Assembly: GCA_963843645.1 (NCBI GenBank)
Contig: CAWJLE010000001.1
Coordinates: forward strand, 868,001-932,000
Direction of reading: 5' to 3'
Source: CAWJLE01 sp963843645
Lineage (GTDB): Bacteria; Chloroflexota; Anaerolineae; DAOTYC01
Length of the DNA stretch: 64,000 bases
The translations under genes and the position numbers were made by a program. Positions within the stretch are counted from its first letter, which is position 1. Every line of letters starts with the position of its first letter. Below the pieces are notes generated by a model. That model did no database searches. It was not told the DNA's origin and saw nothing but the letters and a program-made list of their open reading frames with translations. Shown piece by piece: positions 47,994 through 59,654 of this stretch.

Positions 47994-48381
47994 CGTGCCG
48001 CGGGGCCTTCTGCGGATGGGGTCCCGAATACACGAATGCCGCCCTGGGGCGGCATTCGTGTATTCGGGACCCCATCCGCAGAAGGCCCCGCGGCACGCTA
48101 TTCTTATCCGCACCGCAGAACGGCATTTCGCGATAATCCCCATCCGCGGTCGGAGTGAGCTGCTTGATCTTTAACTCGGCTGCATCCAACAGGCGGGCAC
48201 AGCGCTCTCCCAGCGCCTGGCCTTGCTCAAAAAGCGCGAGAGACTGATCCAGGCTCAACTTCTCACGCTCCAACTGCTCGACGATGCGGTCTAACTGCAG
48301 CAGCGCCTCCTCGAAACACAGCGCTTCCGCCGCTCCCTCGGGCATCAGGTTCATTTCGGTTTCCAATGTGGTGTCGACCAT
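47953..48381 (-). CDS. xseB: exodeoxyribonuclease VII small subunit, possibly 3'-extended
   Basis: The first 75 residues are XseB: CFEEALLQLDRIVEQLEREKLSLDQSLALFEQGQALGERCARLLDAAELKIKQL in order, a two-helix protein that binds the XseA coiled coil. The open frame continues for about 65 further residues through the whole 118-nt palindrome into antisense of the dehydratase gene. A TAA one frame over sits exactly at the palindrome edge (48104-48106), so a normal-length protein is likely if one base is wrong. Encoded 28 bases after xseA on the same strand. Confidence 0.85.
   Translation of the reverse strand: MVDTTLETEMNLMPEGAAEALCFEEALLQLDRIVEQLEREKLSLDQSLALFEQGQALGERCARLLDAAELKIKQLTPTADGDYREMPFCGADKNSVPRGLLRMGSRIHECRPRAAFVYSGPHPQKAPRHAILRGRQPLGRFA
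47987..48104. repeat. 118-nt perfect palindrome (58-base arms, 2-base centre)
   Basis: Two 58-base arms, exact complements, face each other across TG at 48045-48046. The left arm begins AGAATAGCGTGCCGCGGGGC; the right arm ends with its complement. It separates the convergent dehydratase gene and xseB and includes the stop codon of the former. It is far longer than a terminator stem. A mobile palindromic element (MITE/REP-like) or a fold-back assembly artefact are the two explanations. Confidence 0.9.
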
Positions 48382-48409
48382 GACAATTCCTCTGCTTCCT
48401 GATCACGGC

Positions 48410-49605
48410 CTAATCGGCTGTAACCCCGAATTGCCCGTCCTTAACGCGGACGTTCAACGCTTGCGCGGGTCGGACCTGCCCGATCGATTCGATCGCGTGG
48501 CCGGTGGCGCGGTCCGATACGACCGCATAGCCGCGCTGGAGCGTTGCTTCGGGATTCAGCGCCGCCAGTCGGGCCATCAGCGTCCCAATCTGGGCCTGCT
48601 GCGCCGCCAGCCGGGTGCGCACCGCCACCGCCGCTCGATACATCAGGGTGTCCAGGCTCTGTCGCTGGGTGTCCACGCGGGTTTGGGGCGAATGAGTGCT
48701 TCAAAATGTCTCGTTGGTGGGCGAGTCGCTGAGCAGGCGCTCGCAGCGGGCCTGCATGCGTTGCGCGAGGCACAACGCGCGGAGACCACGCGATCGAGCA
48801 ATTCGTCGACGTGAGGGTACGGCGAGTTCGGCGGCGGCGGATGGCGTCGGCGCTCGAAGGTCCGCCACGAAGTCGGCGATGGTGAAGTCCGTCTCGTGCC
48901 CCACGCCGCTGATGACCGGCGCGCGGCAACCATAGACGGCGCGCGCGACCGCTCATCGTTGAACGCCCAGAGCTCTTCCATGGAGCCGCCGCCCCGCGCC
49001 ACGATGACCACGTCCACGTCCGGGTGCCGGTTGAGCGCTTCGAGGGCGGCTACGATCTGCGGCGGCGCCTCGGCGCCCTGCACCAGGGTCGGGGAGATGA
49101 TGACTTCTACCAGAGGGTAACGCCGATCAAGGACGTTCAGGATGTCCCGCAGAGCCGCACCGGACGCAGAGGTAACCACGCCGATTCGCCGCGGGAACTC
49201 CGGCAGCGGCCTCTTGTGGCCGGCGTCGAACAGGCCTTCGGCCGCCAGTCGTTCCTTGAGCTTCTCGAACTCCTCGTAGAGCCGGCCCGCGCCTGCGGCC
49301 AGCAAGGCATCGGTCGTGAATTGATACGCGCCGCGCGGTTCGTAAACGCTGATCCGGCCGTGCGCGAGAACTGCGTCACCCGTCTTCAGCAGGCGGCCGT
49401 ATCGCCCGGCCTGCGTCTTCCACATGACGCAGTTCAGGAGCGCTGAGCCATCCTTGAGCGTGAAGTACGCGTGCCCGCTCGGTGGGCGCGTGACGCTGCC
49501 CACTTCGCCGGCCACCCAAACGTCCTGCAATTCAGCATTGCACTCCAACGCTCGCTTGATGCAGCCTGTGATCTCCGTAACAGTCAGGAATGGCTCCACG
49601 CTCAC
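48410..49605 (-). CDS. xseA: exodeoxyribonuclease VII large subunit, frameshifted
   Basis: About 395 residues. The OB-fold domain is at the N-terminus (VWVAGEVGSVTRPPSGHAYFTLKD in pieces, NCVMWKTQAGR), followed by the nuclease core: RIGVVTSASGAALRDI, VDVVIVARGGGSMEELWAFNDE, then after a slip near 48945 GHETDFTIADFVADLRAPTPSAAAEL and, after another near 48695, the helical tail ending LNPEATLQRGYAVVSD. The arginine-glycine and GHETD motifs mark the active site. Degrades single-stranded DNA with XseB. Preceded by a near-consensus promoter. Confidence 0.92.
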
Positions 49606-49639
49606 CGGTCCTTAAAGGGGATAGCCAACCGTGCGGCCC

Positions 49640-49668
49640 ATCATATCGTACCTGGCCGACGATGTCAA
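49640..49668 (-). promoter_or_regulatory. promoter of xseA-xseB
   Basis: Minus strand: TTGACA, 17-base spacer, TATGAT (five of six), ending 35 bases before the xseA start. Good consensus and position. Confidence 0.65.
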
Positions 49669-49698
49669 AACACAGCGAGCGGTGGCGCCGGAGCCTCC

Positions 49699-50121
49699 TT
49701 AGTTGGCGGTGGCCTTTTCGGCCTCTTGAAACAAGAGGCTGAGGTGAGTGGTATCCAGCCGAGAACCGATGTGCATGTGCGTGGGTATGGGCGTCGGCAA
49801 AGGGAAGGCTCGCCAGAAGTACTCGCTGGCGCAGCAGAAAATCGCCACGCCCGGGGTCTGGCGGTTGCCGTTCGTTTTTAGATAGAGCCGGATGATATCC
49901 AGGTCTTCCTGAAGCGTGCTCCAGTCCTCCTCGTCCATGCCGAGCTCTTCCTTCTGAGCTTCAGCCAGCTGCTGCAGCAGTCTGGTTGCGGTATCGCGCT
50001 CAGGCAGCGACTCCAGATCGAGATATACGCTGACTGCCAGCCCGCTGGAACAGCTGTACCGGTCCAGCACTGCCAGGTCTGTGGAAGTCAGGGTGCGATC
50101 GCTCTCTTTTCTCATCATCAT
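49699..50121 (-). CDS. short baeRF/eRF1-like N-terminal domain protein
   Basis: 140 residues resembling only the first part of bacterial archaeo-eukaryotic release-factor-like (baeRF) proteins: TSTDLAVLDRYSCSSGLAVSVYLDLES, then a helix pair and TPGVAIFCCASEYFWRAFPLP, the strand order of an eRF1-like first domain. Full-length relatives are about 350-400 residues; here a stop follows at 49699 and only 93 bases remain before xseA, so the rest is missing rather than frameshifted. It may be a truncated remnant or a free-standing domain. Start ATG with AGGCGG upstream. Confidence 0.55.
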   Translation of the reverse strand: MMMRKESDRTLTSTDLAVLDRYSCSSGLAVSVYLDLESLPERDTATRLLQQLAEAQKEELGMDEEDWSTLQEDLDIIRLYLKTNGNRQTPGVAIFCCASEYFWRAFPLPTPIPTHMHIGSRLDTTHLSLLFQEAEKATAN

Positions 50122-50493
50122 TATTTTCCGCCTGTATCATTGGCCTCATTGCCATGTACTGCCCGTCGAAGTGCGACGAAAAGGTCAGTCAAGGCTGCGG
50201 TTTGGATAGGTCTACAACGCACAAAAGCAGACCGCCCGCTCCGAAAGCGGAAAGTCTGCCTGTTTCGGCATGTGAAGCATGACGGCCGGGGTGTACGGTG
50301 CAGTGCGGGGACGTTCCGGTTGCCGACAAGCCACCTGTATGCAGCACAGTTCAGCCGATAACATTCTCACCAAGACGAACGACATTGTCCTCTCTCGGCC
50401 GGGACACAACACGCCCCGGATATAATGGTGTAACATCTCACGACTCTGAGTTCATTGTAGCACATTTCGTCCCAAGGGCAAAACTCGGCGCGA
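50122..50493. other. gene-free region between carB and the baeRF-like gene
   Basis: About 370 bases without a supported gene. It contains a hairpin ending in a T-run on the minus strand (50227-50259) and a TACAAT hexamer with TG extension on the minus strand near 50460. Short frames here have no family resemblance. Confidence 0.5.
50223..50259 (-). terminator. hairpin with T-run downstream of carB
   Basis: On the minus strand GCAGAC pairs with GTCTGC around an inner CCGCT/AGCGG stem, followed by TTTT. It lies about 235 bases past the carB stop in the direction of transcription and is a reasonable rho-independent terminator for carAB. Confidence 0.5.
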
Positions 50494-53754
<3,261 letters not shown>

Positions 53755-53788
53755 GGATGACCCTCCGAGTTTTCCAGGCTGTTCGCAA

Positions 53789-54907
53789 TTACGAGCTCTC
53801 CTGCATCAGGTGCAGGAAGTCTTCGAACAGATAGCGCGCGTCGTGCGGCCCGGCGGACGCCTCCGGGTGGTACTGAACGCTGAAGGCCGGGAGCGTCTTG
53901 TGGCGCAGGCCCTCTACGGTCTGATCGTTCAGGTTCAGGTGCGTGATCTCCACTTCCGGCCCCAGGCTGTCTGCCCCAACCGCAAAGCCGTGGTTCTGCG
54001 ACGTGATCTCCACCTGTCCGGTCGCCACGTTCTTGACCGGCTGATTGCTGCCGCGATGGCCGAATTTGAGCTTGTACGTTTTGCCGCCCAGGGCCAACCC
54101 CATGAGCTGGTGACCCAGGCAGATTCCGAAAACCGGCTTTTGCTGCATCAGCTCACGGACTGCGTCCACGGCGTAGGGCAATCCTTCGGGATCGCCGGGT
54201 CCATTGGAGAGCAGGATGCCATCCGGCTTCAGGTCGAGCGCCTCTTCCGCCGCCGTATCCGCGGGCACCACAGACAGGTCGAAACCCAGATCGCGGGCGC
54301 AGCGCAGGATATTCTGCTTGATGCCGAAATCGTACACCACCACGTGATATGCACGGCCGCCGCGGGGCGGGTAGGCGAGCCGCCACGGCGCCTGGGTGTT
54401 CTGATCCCAATGGTACGGCTCGGGGCAGGTGACTTCTTTGACCAGGTCGCGGCCGATCAGGCCCGGGGAGCGGCGCGCTTTGTCCACCAGGCTCTTCGGA
54501 TCGTCGTCCGTGGTCGAGATCACCGCCTTCATAGCACCGCGGGAACGGATGTGGCGGGTGAGCGCCCTGGTGTCCACCTCGCTGAGGCCGATGATCCCGC
54601 GGCTTTTCAAAAAGTCCTCGAGGCGCTGCTGCGCACGCCAATTGCTGAAAGAGGCACTCAGGTCACGCACCACGAACCCGTCGACGTGGACGTTCATGGA
54701 CTCGAAGTCCTCGTCGTTGACGCCGTAGTTGCCGATGTGCGGATAGGTCATGGTGACGATCTGGCCCTTGTAGGACGGATCGGTCAGCACTTCCTCGTAG
54801 CCGGTCATGCTGGTGTTGAACACGACCTCGCCCGCCCGCTCGCCTTCAGCCCCGAACGTCTCACCCCAATAGATCTGCCCATCTTCCAAAGCCAAGACGC
54901 CTTGCAT
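53789..54907 (-). CDS. carA: carbamoyl-phosphate synthase small subunit (glutaminase)
   Basis: 372-residue glutamine amidotransferase. N-terminal domain GVLALEDGQIYWGETFGAEG and EVVFNTSMTGYEEVLTDPSYKGQIV in pieces; class I glutaminase domain with nucleophile Cys in FGICLGHQLMGLALGG, and the His/Glu pair in FSVQYHPEASAGPHD. ATG at 54907 with AGGAGG eight bases upstream; the open frame extends 30 codons further, but without family resemblance. Preceded by a long leader with promoter and attenuator-like hairpin. Confidence 0.96.
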   Translation of the reverse strand: MQGVLALEDGQIYWGETFGAEGERAGEVVFNTSMTGYEEVLTDPSYKGQIVTMTYPHIGNYGVNDEDFESMNVHVDGFVVRDLSASFSNWRAQQRLEDFLKSRGIIGLSEVDTRALTRHIRSRGAMKAVISTTDDDPKSLVDKARRSPGLIGRDLVKEVTCPEPYHWDQNTQAPWRLAYPPRGGRAYHVVVYDFGIKQNILRCARDLGFDLSVVPADTAAEEALDLKPDGILLSNGPGDPEGLPYAVDAVRELMQQKPVFGICLGHQLMGLALGGKTYKLKFGHRGSNQPVKNVATGQVEITSQNHGFAVGADSLGPEVEITHLNLNDQTVEGLRHKTLPAFSVQYHPEASAGPHDARYLFEDFLHLMQESS

Positions 54908-55034
54908 CCGCTGGTCCTCCTGACCGGATTCCTGCGATTCCTCAAAGGCGGTGGCTGCCCGTTCTTCGCGCACTGCGTGTCGCTCATGGCGGCGCACGAA
55001 GGCCCTGGCAGCCTGCGAAGGGTGGAAGGCGCTG

Positions 55035-55061
55035 AAAAGCCGCCCCCTGTGCGGAGGCGGC
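55035..55061 (-). terminator. terminator/attenuator hairpin in the carA leader
   Basis: Minus strand: GCCGCC, an eleven-base loop and GGCGGC followed by TTTT, about 130 bases before carA and about 100 bases after the proposed transcription start. It suggests premature termination control of carAB, as in PyrR-regulated pyrimidine operons. Confidence 0.6.
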
Positions 55062-55163
55062 CGCGCCTGATCTCACCCTGATTGGGTCATCTACGATAGA
55101 GGCCCGATCGCTGCAATGCCTGCTGCGAACACCCCGTCGCTACCCCAAGAAACCCGCATATGG

Positions 55164-55192
55164 ATTATAACATGCCCGGTCCAATTCGACAA
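55164..55192 (-). promoter_or_regulatory. promoter of carAB
   Basis: Minus strand: TTGTCG, 17-base spacer, TATAAT. The -10 is perfect and the -35 matches four of six. Transcription from here would give a leader of about 250 nt. Confidence 0.6.
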
Positions 55193-55217
55193 ACAAGCTG
55201 TTGCAGCAGCGTCCGGA

Positions 55218-55257
55218 CCGCCCTTGCTCTACGCCAAATGGCGTAGAGCAAGGGCGG
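55218..55257. repeat. 40-nt perfect inverted repeat upstream of the PA14 gene
   Basis: Two 19-base arms (CCGCCCTTGCTCTACGCCA and complement) around AA. It could end a transcript or bind a regulator. Its core, CTCTACGCCAAATGGC, recurs with one change upstream of the Asp-box gene (57897-57912). Confidence 0.75.
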
Positions 55258-55292
55258 AAACTAAGCATATCCCCGGCCGAACGTTGGCATCC

Positions 55293-55328
55293 GTGCTGAT
55301 GTATTTATGTCGCTCGTAGAGTTATAAT
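55293..55328 (+). promoter_or_regulatory. putative promoter element of the PA14 gene
   Basis: GTGCTGATGTA, 19 bases and TATAAT, the -10 hexamer lying 20 bases before the start codon. The same two elements with 18-base spacing occur at 57968-58002. The short distance to the ATG would leave a very short untranslated leader. Confidence 0.45.
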
Positions 55329-55347
55329 CAGGTAGGAGACGCGTCAA

Positions 55348-57846
55348 ATGAAAATGCCTGTCCCAGCACGAAAAGAAGAGGCAATGTGCAGGCGAAGGCG
55401 CTGGCTGAACGAGCAGCGCTGGCGCACGCCGTTGCTCGTGCTGTTCTTCAGCCTTGCGCTCCTCCTCGTCCTGGGCATCTTGCTGCTGACCGCGTGGCTC
55501 ACGCTGCCGCAGCAGACGGCCCTTGCCCCGCAGCAGGCCGCGGCGCCGGTAGTAGGCAACGCGCGTATTACGGTAGACCCGCTTGCCGGGGGCGCGGGTA
55601 CCACTCTGCACGTGAAGGGCCGTGGCTGGAGCCCGAACGACGTCGTGTTCGTCTCTCTGGAAGCCCCTTACAGCGCCGGCGAGCGCGACTTTGCCTACGC
55701 AGGCGCGGTGGCAGGGGAAGACGGCCGGTTCGCCGTGAGCTTCTCGTTTCCCGATACCGGCCAGTGGCTGAAGCCCGGCGCCATCAAAGTCGTGGCATGG
55801 GCCGAGCAGTCCGGGGCCAAGGCAGTCACCATCTTCCAGGTGGCCGCGCCCACGTCCGATGAGATACCCGTGCGGATAAACGCCGAAACCACCCCTCAAG
55901 CCACCGCCAGCGTGACGACCGCGCAGGGCATCGCCCTGGCACTGGCAGCCTCACCCGCCGCGCAGGCCGTCGATTGGTACGGAGAGTATTTCGCCAACTC
56001 CGATCTTTCCGGTTCGCCCTCCTTCGTGCGCAACGATGCCAACGTCGATTTCGACTGGGGCGAGGCAGGGCCGGGCGGCTCGAGCCCCAAGATCGCCGGC
56101 AACAACTTTTCGGTCCGTTGGACCCGCCAGGCGGCCTTCACCGCCGGCGTGTACCGTTTCTACGCGCGCGTTGACGACGGCGTCCGCGTGTGGGTGGACG
56201 ACAAGCTGATCATCGATCAGTGGCACGATGCCGCCACGACGACTTACGTGAGCGACACCTACGTGTTGCCCGGCACGCATCGCGTGCGCATCGAATACTA
56301 CAACGGAGCAGGACAGGCCCACGCTCGCGTGTGGTGGGAGCGCCAGGAAGTGTACCCCGACTGGAAAGCCGAGTATTTCAGCGGACGCCTCCCGGGGGGC
56401 AAGGCCGACCTGGTCCGCAACGACGCGCAGATAAGCTTCAACTGGAATGGAGGCGCCCCGGCGCCGGGCATCCAGCCGGACAATTTCTCGGTGCGTTGGA
56501 CGCGGCGGGATCATTTCGATCAGGGTCTGTACCGCTTCTACGTCCGCGCCGACGCCGGGATGCGCATCTGGCTGGACAGCAGCCTGGTCATCGACTTGTG
56601 GAACAACCCGGGGCACGGGCTGCGAACGGTAAACCTCTCACTCGCCGAGGGAGAGTACAGCGTCCGGGTGGAGTACTATGGCAGCGGCGGAAGTCCGCGG
56701 GCCGAGTTGCGCTGGGACCTGATTGCGGCCACACCGACCGTGCCGCCCGCGCCCGTGGCACCTACCGAGATGCAGATGGCCGCCCGGCCGGTCGCCGTCG
56801 CGCCGACTGCGACGCCGGCGACGCGCCGCATACCCGCAAAGACGACCGCTGCAGCGCCGACGAAGACGCCGACCGCTGTGCGAATGAGCGCGCTCGCAGT
56901 GACGGCGCTACCGGCTGCGACCGAGGTGGCAACCGAGGTGGCAACCGAGGCGCCCACGGAGATGCAACTGGGCATCATGTCTGCGGCGCCGCAGGCGACA
57001 CCGGAGCCCACCGAGATGAAGCTGGACATCATGTCCGTGGCGCCGCAGGCGACGCCGGAGCCCACCGAGATGAAGCTGGGCATCATGTCCGTGGCGCCGC
57101 AGGCGTCGCCGGAGCCGACGGAGATGAAGCTGGGCATCATGTCCGTGGCGCCGCAGGCGACGCCGGAGCCCACCGAGATGAGGCAGGGCATTCTGTCCGT
57201 GGCGCCGCAGGCGACGCCGGGACCGACGGAGATGAAGCTGGGCATCATGTCCGTGGCGCCGCAGGCGACGCCGGAGCCGACGGAAACGAAGCTGGGCATC
57301 ATGTCCGTGGCGCCGCAGGCCTCCACGCCGGAGACGGCGACGCCTGAGGTCGTTGCGCCGCCGGCCGCTGCAACCGAAGCGGCCCTCCCTGAGACGCTGC
57401 CCACCGCGACCGATACGCCGACTTCCACAGCTCCACCACCCGCAGGCTTAGCACCCACCGCGACGCCGATCACGATCCAACCCGTGACTCCCGCGCGGGC
57501 TTCATCTGCACCGGAGAGCGCGCCCGAGATCAGGCCCGTCCTGGCGGTACGTCCGTCGCAGGTCGCACCCGGGGCCCCATTCACGATCGAGGGCCAGGCC
57601 TGGCGCGCCGGTGACGAGGTAATCATTTCGCTCGTGAAGCCGGGCGAGGACCTGCAGGCCGCACCGCCGTTCTCCCGCGCCATCGCCGATGGCCAGGGCA
57701 ACTTCACCGTCGACGTCGCGCTCCCCGACGAGCCGCGCTGGGCCGATCAGCCGGAGCTGATCGTGTTGGCCCACAGCATCGACTGGAGCACTCGCCTCGT
57801 CACCCCACTGCACGTCAGCCTCCCAGACAGCCCACCAACACCCTGA
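55348..57846 (+). CDS. membrane-anchored surface protein with two PA14 domains and an 18-residue repeat
   Basis: 832 residues. A basic N-terminus and one transmembrane helix (residues about 28-52, LLVLFFSLALLLVLGILLL) place the rest outside. Residues about 72-160 are Ig-like. Two PA14 domains follow (about 209-331 and 335-460), each with the YGEYF/KAEYF start, NFSVRWTR and FYARVDDGVRVWVDD-type strands; PA14 domains bind carbohydrates. Then come a Thr/Pro-rich linker, six and a half copies of an 18-residue repeat (541-658), another Thr/Pro stretch and a second Ig-like domain (about 728-830). No catalytic domain is visible; adhesion or glycan binding is likely. AGGAG lies nine bases before the ATG. 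Confidence 0.88.
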   Translation: MKMPVPARKEEAMCRRRRWLNEQRWRTPLLVLFFSLALLLVLGILLLTAWLTLPQQTALAPQQAAAPVVGNARITVDPLAGGAGTTLHVKGRGWSPNDVVFVSLEAPYSAGERDFAYAGAVAGEDGRFAVSFSFPDTGQWLKPGAIKVVAWAEQSGAKAVTIFQVAAPTSDEIPVRINAETTPQATASVTTAQGIALALAASPAAQAVDWYGEYFANSDLSGSPSFVRNDANVDFDWGEAGPGGSSPKIAGNNFSVRWTRQAAFTAGVYRFYARVDDGVRVWVDDKLIIDQWHDAATTTYVSDTYVLPGTHRVRIEYYNGAGQAHARVWWERQEVYPDWKAEYFSGRLPGGKADLVRNDAQISFNWNGGAPAPGIQPDNFSVRWTRRDHFDQGLYRFYVRADAGMRIWLDSSLVIDLWNNPGHGLRTVNLSLAEGEYSVRVEYYGSGGSPRAELRWDLIAATPTVPPAPVAPTEMQMAARPVAVAPTATPATRRIPAKTTAAAPTKTPTAVRMSALAVTALPAATEVATEVATEAPTEMQLGIMSAAPQATPEPTEMKLDIMSVAPQATPEPTEMKLGIMSVAPQASPEPTEMKLGIMSVAPQATPEPTEMRQGILSVAPQATPGPTEMKLGIMSVAPQATPEPTETKLGIMSVAPQASTPETATPEVVAPPAAATEAALPETLPTATDTPTSTAPPPAGLAPTATPITIQPVTPARASSAPESAPEIRPVLAVRPSQVAPGAPFTIEGQAWRAGDEVIISLVKPGEDLQAAPPFSRAIADGQGNFTVDVALPDEPRWADQPELIVLAHSIDWSTRLVTPLHVSLPDSPPTP
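56968..57321 (+). repeat. 54-bp coding tandem repeat, about 6.5 copies
   Basis: In-frame repeat encoding LGIMSVAPQATPEPTEMK with small changes per copy (LDIMS, QASPEP, EMRQGILS, TETK). Copies are nearly identical at DNA level, so the number of copies may vary between strains and assemblies. Confidence 0.9.
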
Positions 57847-57967
57847 TAAAGCCAAACCGTCGGAACAACTGCGAACCATCCGCCAATCGGTCCACTCTCT
57901 ACGCTAAATGGCTTAACGTAAAGTCGATGGAAAGATACGCGACGAGACGCGGGCCGGATACGCGCAG

Positions 57968-58002
57968 GTGCTGATGTAATGCACCGGGTAGTACAGTATA
58001 AT
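57968..58002 (+). promoter_or_regulatory. putative promoter element of the Asp-box gene
   Basis: GTGCTGATGTA, 18 bases and TATAAT, about 85 bases before the start codon, resembling the block upstream of the PA14 gene. About 60 bases further upstream lies CTCTACGCTAAATGGC, near-identical to the palindrome core at 55228. Confidence 0.5.
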
Positions 58003-58085
58003 GTGGACATAATAAGTGTTCTCACAGGTGGGTGCAAAGACCCACGCTGATCTCGTCACTCGAGACCAACGGATGGAGGCAAGGC

Positions 58086-59369
58086 ATGAAGACGGTAAAA
58101 GGAATCCTAATCCGAGCCATCGGTTTGATTGCTGTGGTCGTCATCGGACTCTTCGTTTTGACCGCCGTGTCGAACAGCGCCGGCTCCGCGCGCACTTCAC
58201 TGTCTGACGCCAAAGTGACCGCGCTTTCTTCGACGGCGGACAGCGTCATCTACGCCAGCGTGGACTCCCCACTCGCCGGCTTCTACCGGAGCGGCGACGG
58301 CGGCCGAACCTGGCAGCTCGTCAGCCGCCAGCTGGACCGGCAGGTGAACGCGTTGGTGGTCAGCCCGGCGGACGCCAAGACCGTGTGGGCCGGCACCCAG
58401 GGTGGTTCCCTGGCATTGGAGCACGATAGCCTGTTCGTCTCTCACAACAGCGGGCAGAACTGGACGCGGACTCCGCTGCTTCTGCCGGCCAATCCGGAAG
58501 GCCGGATTCCGACGGTGCTCTCGCTGGCAGCAGATCCCCGCGATGCCGGAACGATCTACGTGGGCACGGATGGGCAGGGTCTTTACAAGCTGACCGATAG
58601 CGGGACGACGCTGACGGCGCTGGGCTCCGATTTCTCCCGCGCTCGCGTCGAGCAGGTGGTCGTCGCCCCGTCCGATACGCAGCAGGTTTTTGCGGTGACC
58701 TCAAACGGCTTGTTCGAGAGCAGCAACGGCGGCCAGGAATGGGCAAAGATTCAGAGCCTGCCGGAAAAGGCCGTGACCCTGGCCGTGGCGCCGAGCAACA
58801 GCCAGATCCTGTACGTGGGCAGCGCCTCGATGGGCGCGTATCGGAGCGACAACGGTGGCGAGAGCTGGAAACCGATCGGCGCGGGCCTGGGCCTGGTGCC
58901 GGGTGCGGTGCTCTCAGTACGGAACGTCGAGGTCGATGCACAGAACCCCAATCACGTCTACGCGATGCCGAGCTACATCTTCAGTGGGACCAGCGCCCCG
59001 GAGGCGCCCCTGGGGGTCTTCGAAAGCCGTGATGGCGGCCAGACGTGGTCGCAGGTGAAGACCGGCGAGGTCGTGGGACAGGTGAACGCGGTGGCAGTCG
59101 CGCCCGCAGCCAACGGCAACGTGTATCTGGCCACGGATCGCGGTGTGGTTCTCGCCAACAAGGATGCAGGCAACACTTCGGTCTCTCAGACCTTCGGCTC
59201 CGTGATCAGCGGTAACGGTTCGGCGGCCGATGGCCTCGCACGAGTCAGCATCATCCTGGTCACGGCCATGGCGGCGGCCAGCGGTCATCCTGGTCAAGCC
59301 GGCGCACTTCTGCCGCACCATCATCAGCCACCTGATGCGGAACAGCTGCAGCTCGTAACAGCAGATTGA
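58086..59369 (+). CDS. exported Asp-box (BNR/sortilin-like) beta-propeller protein
   Basis: About 427 residues. N-terminal signal/anchor helix (LIAVVVIGLFVLTAVSNSAG). Five Asp-box motifs are spaced through the protein: RSGDGGRTWQLVS, SHNSGQNWTRT, SSNGGQEWAKI, RSDNGGESWKPIG and SRDGGQTWSQV, typical of sortilin/photosynthesis-assembly/sialidase-type propellers. The C-terminus starts a hydrophobic helix (VSIILVTAMAAA) that breaks off; shifting frame near 59280 continues it (AVILVKPAHFCR), so a C-terminal membrane anchor is likely and the last 30 residues of this frame are doubtful. Glycosidase activity cannot be inferred from Asp-boxes alone. Confidence 0.82.
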   Translation: MKTVKGILIRAIGLIAVVVIGLFVLTAVSNSAGSARTSLSDAKVTALSSTADSVIYASVDSPLAGFYRSGDGGRTWQLVSRQLDRQVNALVVSPADAKTVWAGTQGGSLALEHDSLFVSHNSGQNWTRTPLLLPANPEGRIPTVLSLAADPRDAGTIYVGTDGQGLYKLTDSGTTLTALGSDFSRARVEQVVVAPSDTQQVFAVTSNGLFESSNGGQEWAKIQSLPEKAVTLAVAPSNSQILYVGSASMGAYRSDNGGESWKPIGAGLGLVPGAVLSVRNVEVDAQNPNHVYAMPSYIFSGTSAPEAPLGVFESRDGGQTWSQVKTGEVVGQVNAVAVAPAANGNVYLATDRGVVLANKDAGNTSVSQTFGSVISGNGSAADGLARVSIILVTAMAAASGHPGQAGALLPHHHQPPDAEQLQLVTAD

Positions 59370-59370
59370 A

Positions 59371-59411
59371 GCGGGGCGGCAATCACGTAGTGTGGTTGCC
59401 GCCCCGCTTTT
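59371..59411 (+). terminator. strong rho-independent terminator after the Asp-box gene
   Basis: GCGGGGCGGCAA, a 13-base loop, exact complement TTGCCGCCCCGC, then TTTT. Twelve GC-rich pairs directly after the stop codon. Confidence 0.88.
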
Positions 59412-59654
59412 GCTATTCGGCGAACCCAGCTCGCGAGCGGAGCTCAACCTCCTATCTGCCAGCCTGGGGGCCGCCGACGATTGAGCTAGTCACCGCGCCA
59501 ATCACAGGGGCTGATCTGTACAAATGCAAGGTTGTGCGTCCTTGAAGGCACTAACATGTCCTCGCTCGCTAATACAACCCCGTGCCTTGCAGACGTCCCT
59601 CGGGAGTTTGATGTCGACATAACTAAATTTCTTACATACAAAGGAGTGCTAGCC

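Noticed and set aside
56968..57321. Possible CRISPR array
   Set aside because: The repeats are contiguous with no unique spacers and stay in coding frame.
56190..57707. Open frames on both strands across the PA14 repeat region (for example a Gly/His-rich one)
   Set aside because: They come from the 54-bp repeats and high GC, which leave all frames open; only the PA14 frame has domains, signal helix and ribosome site.
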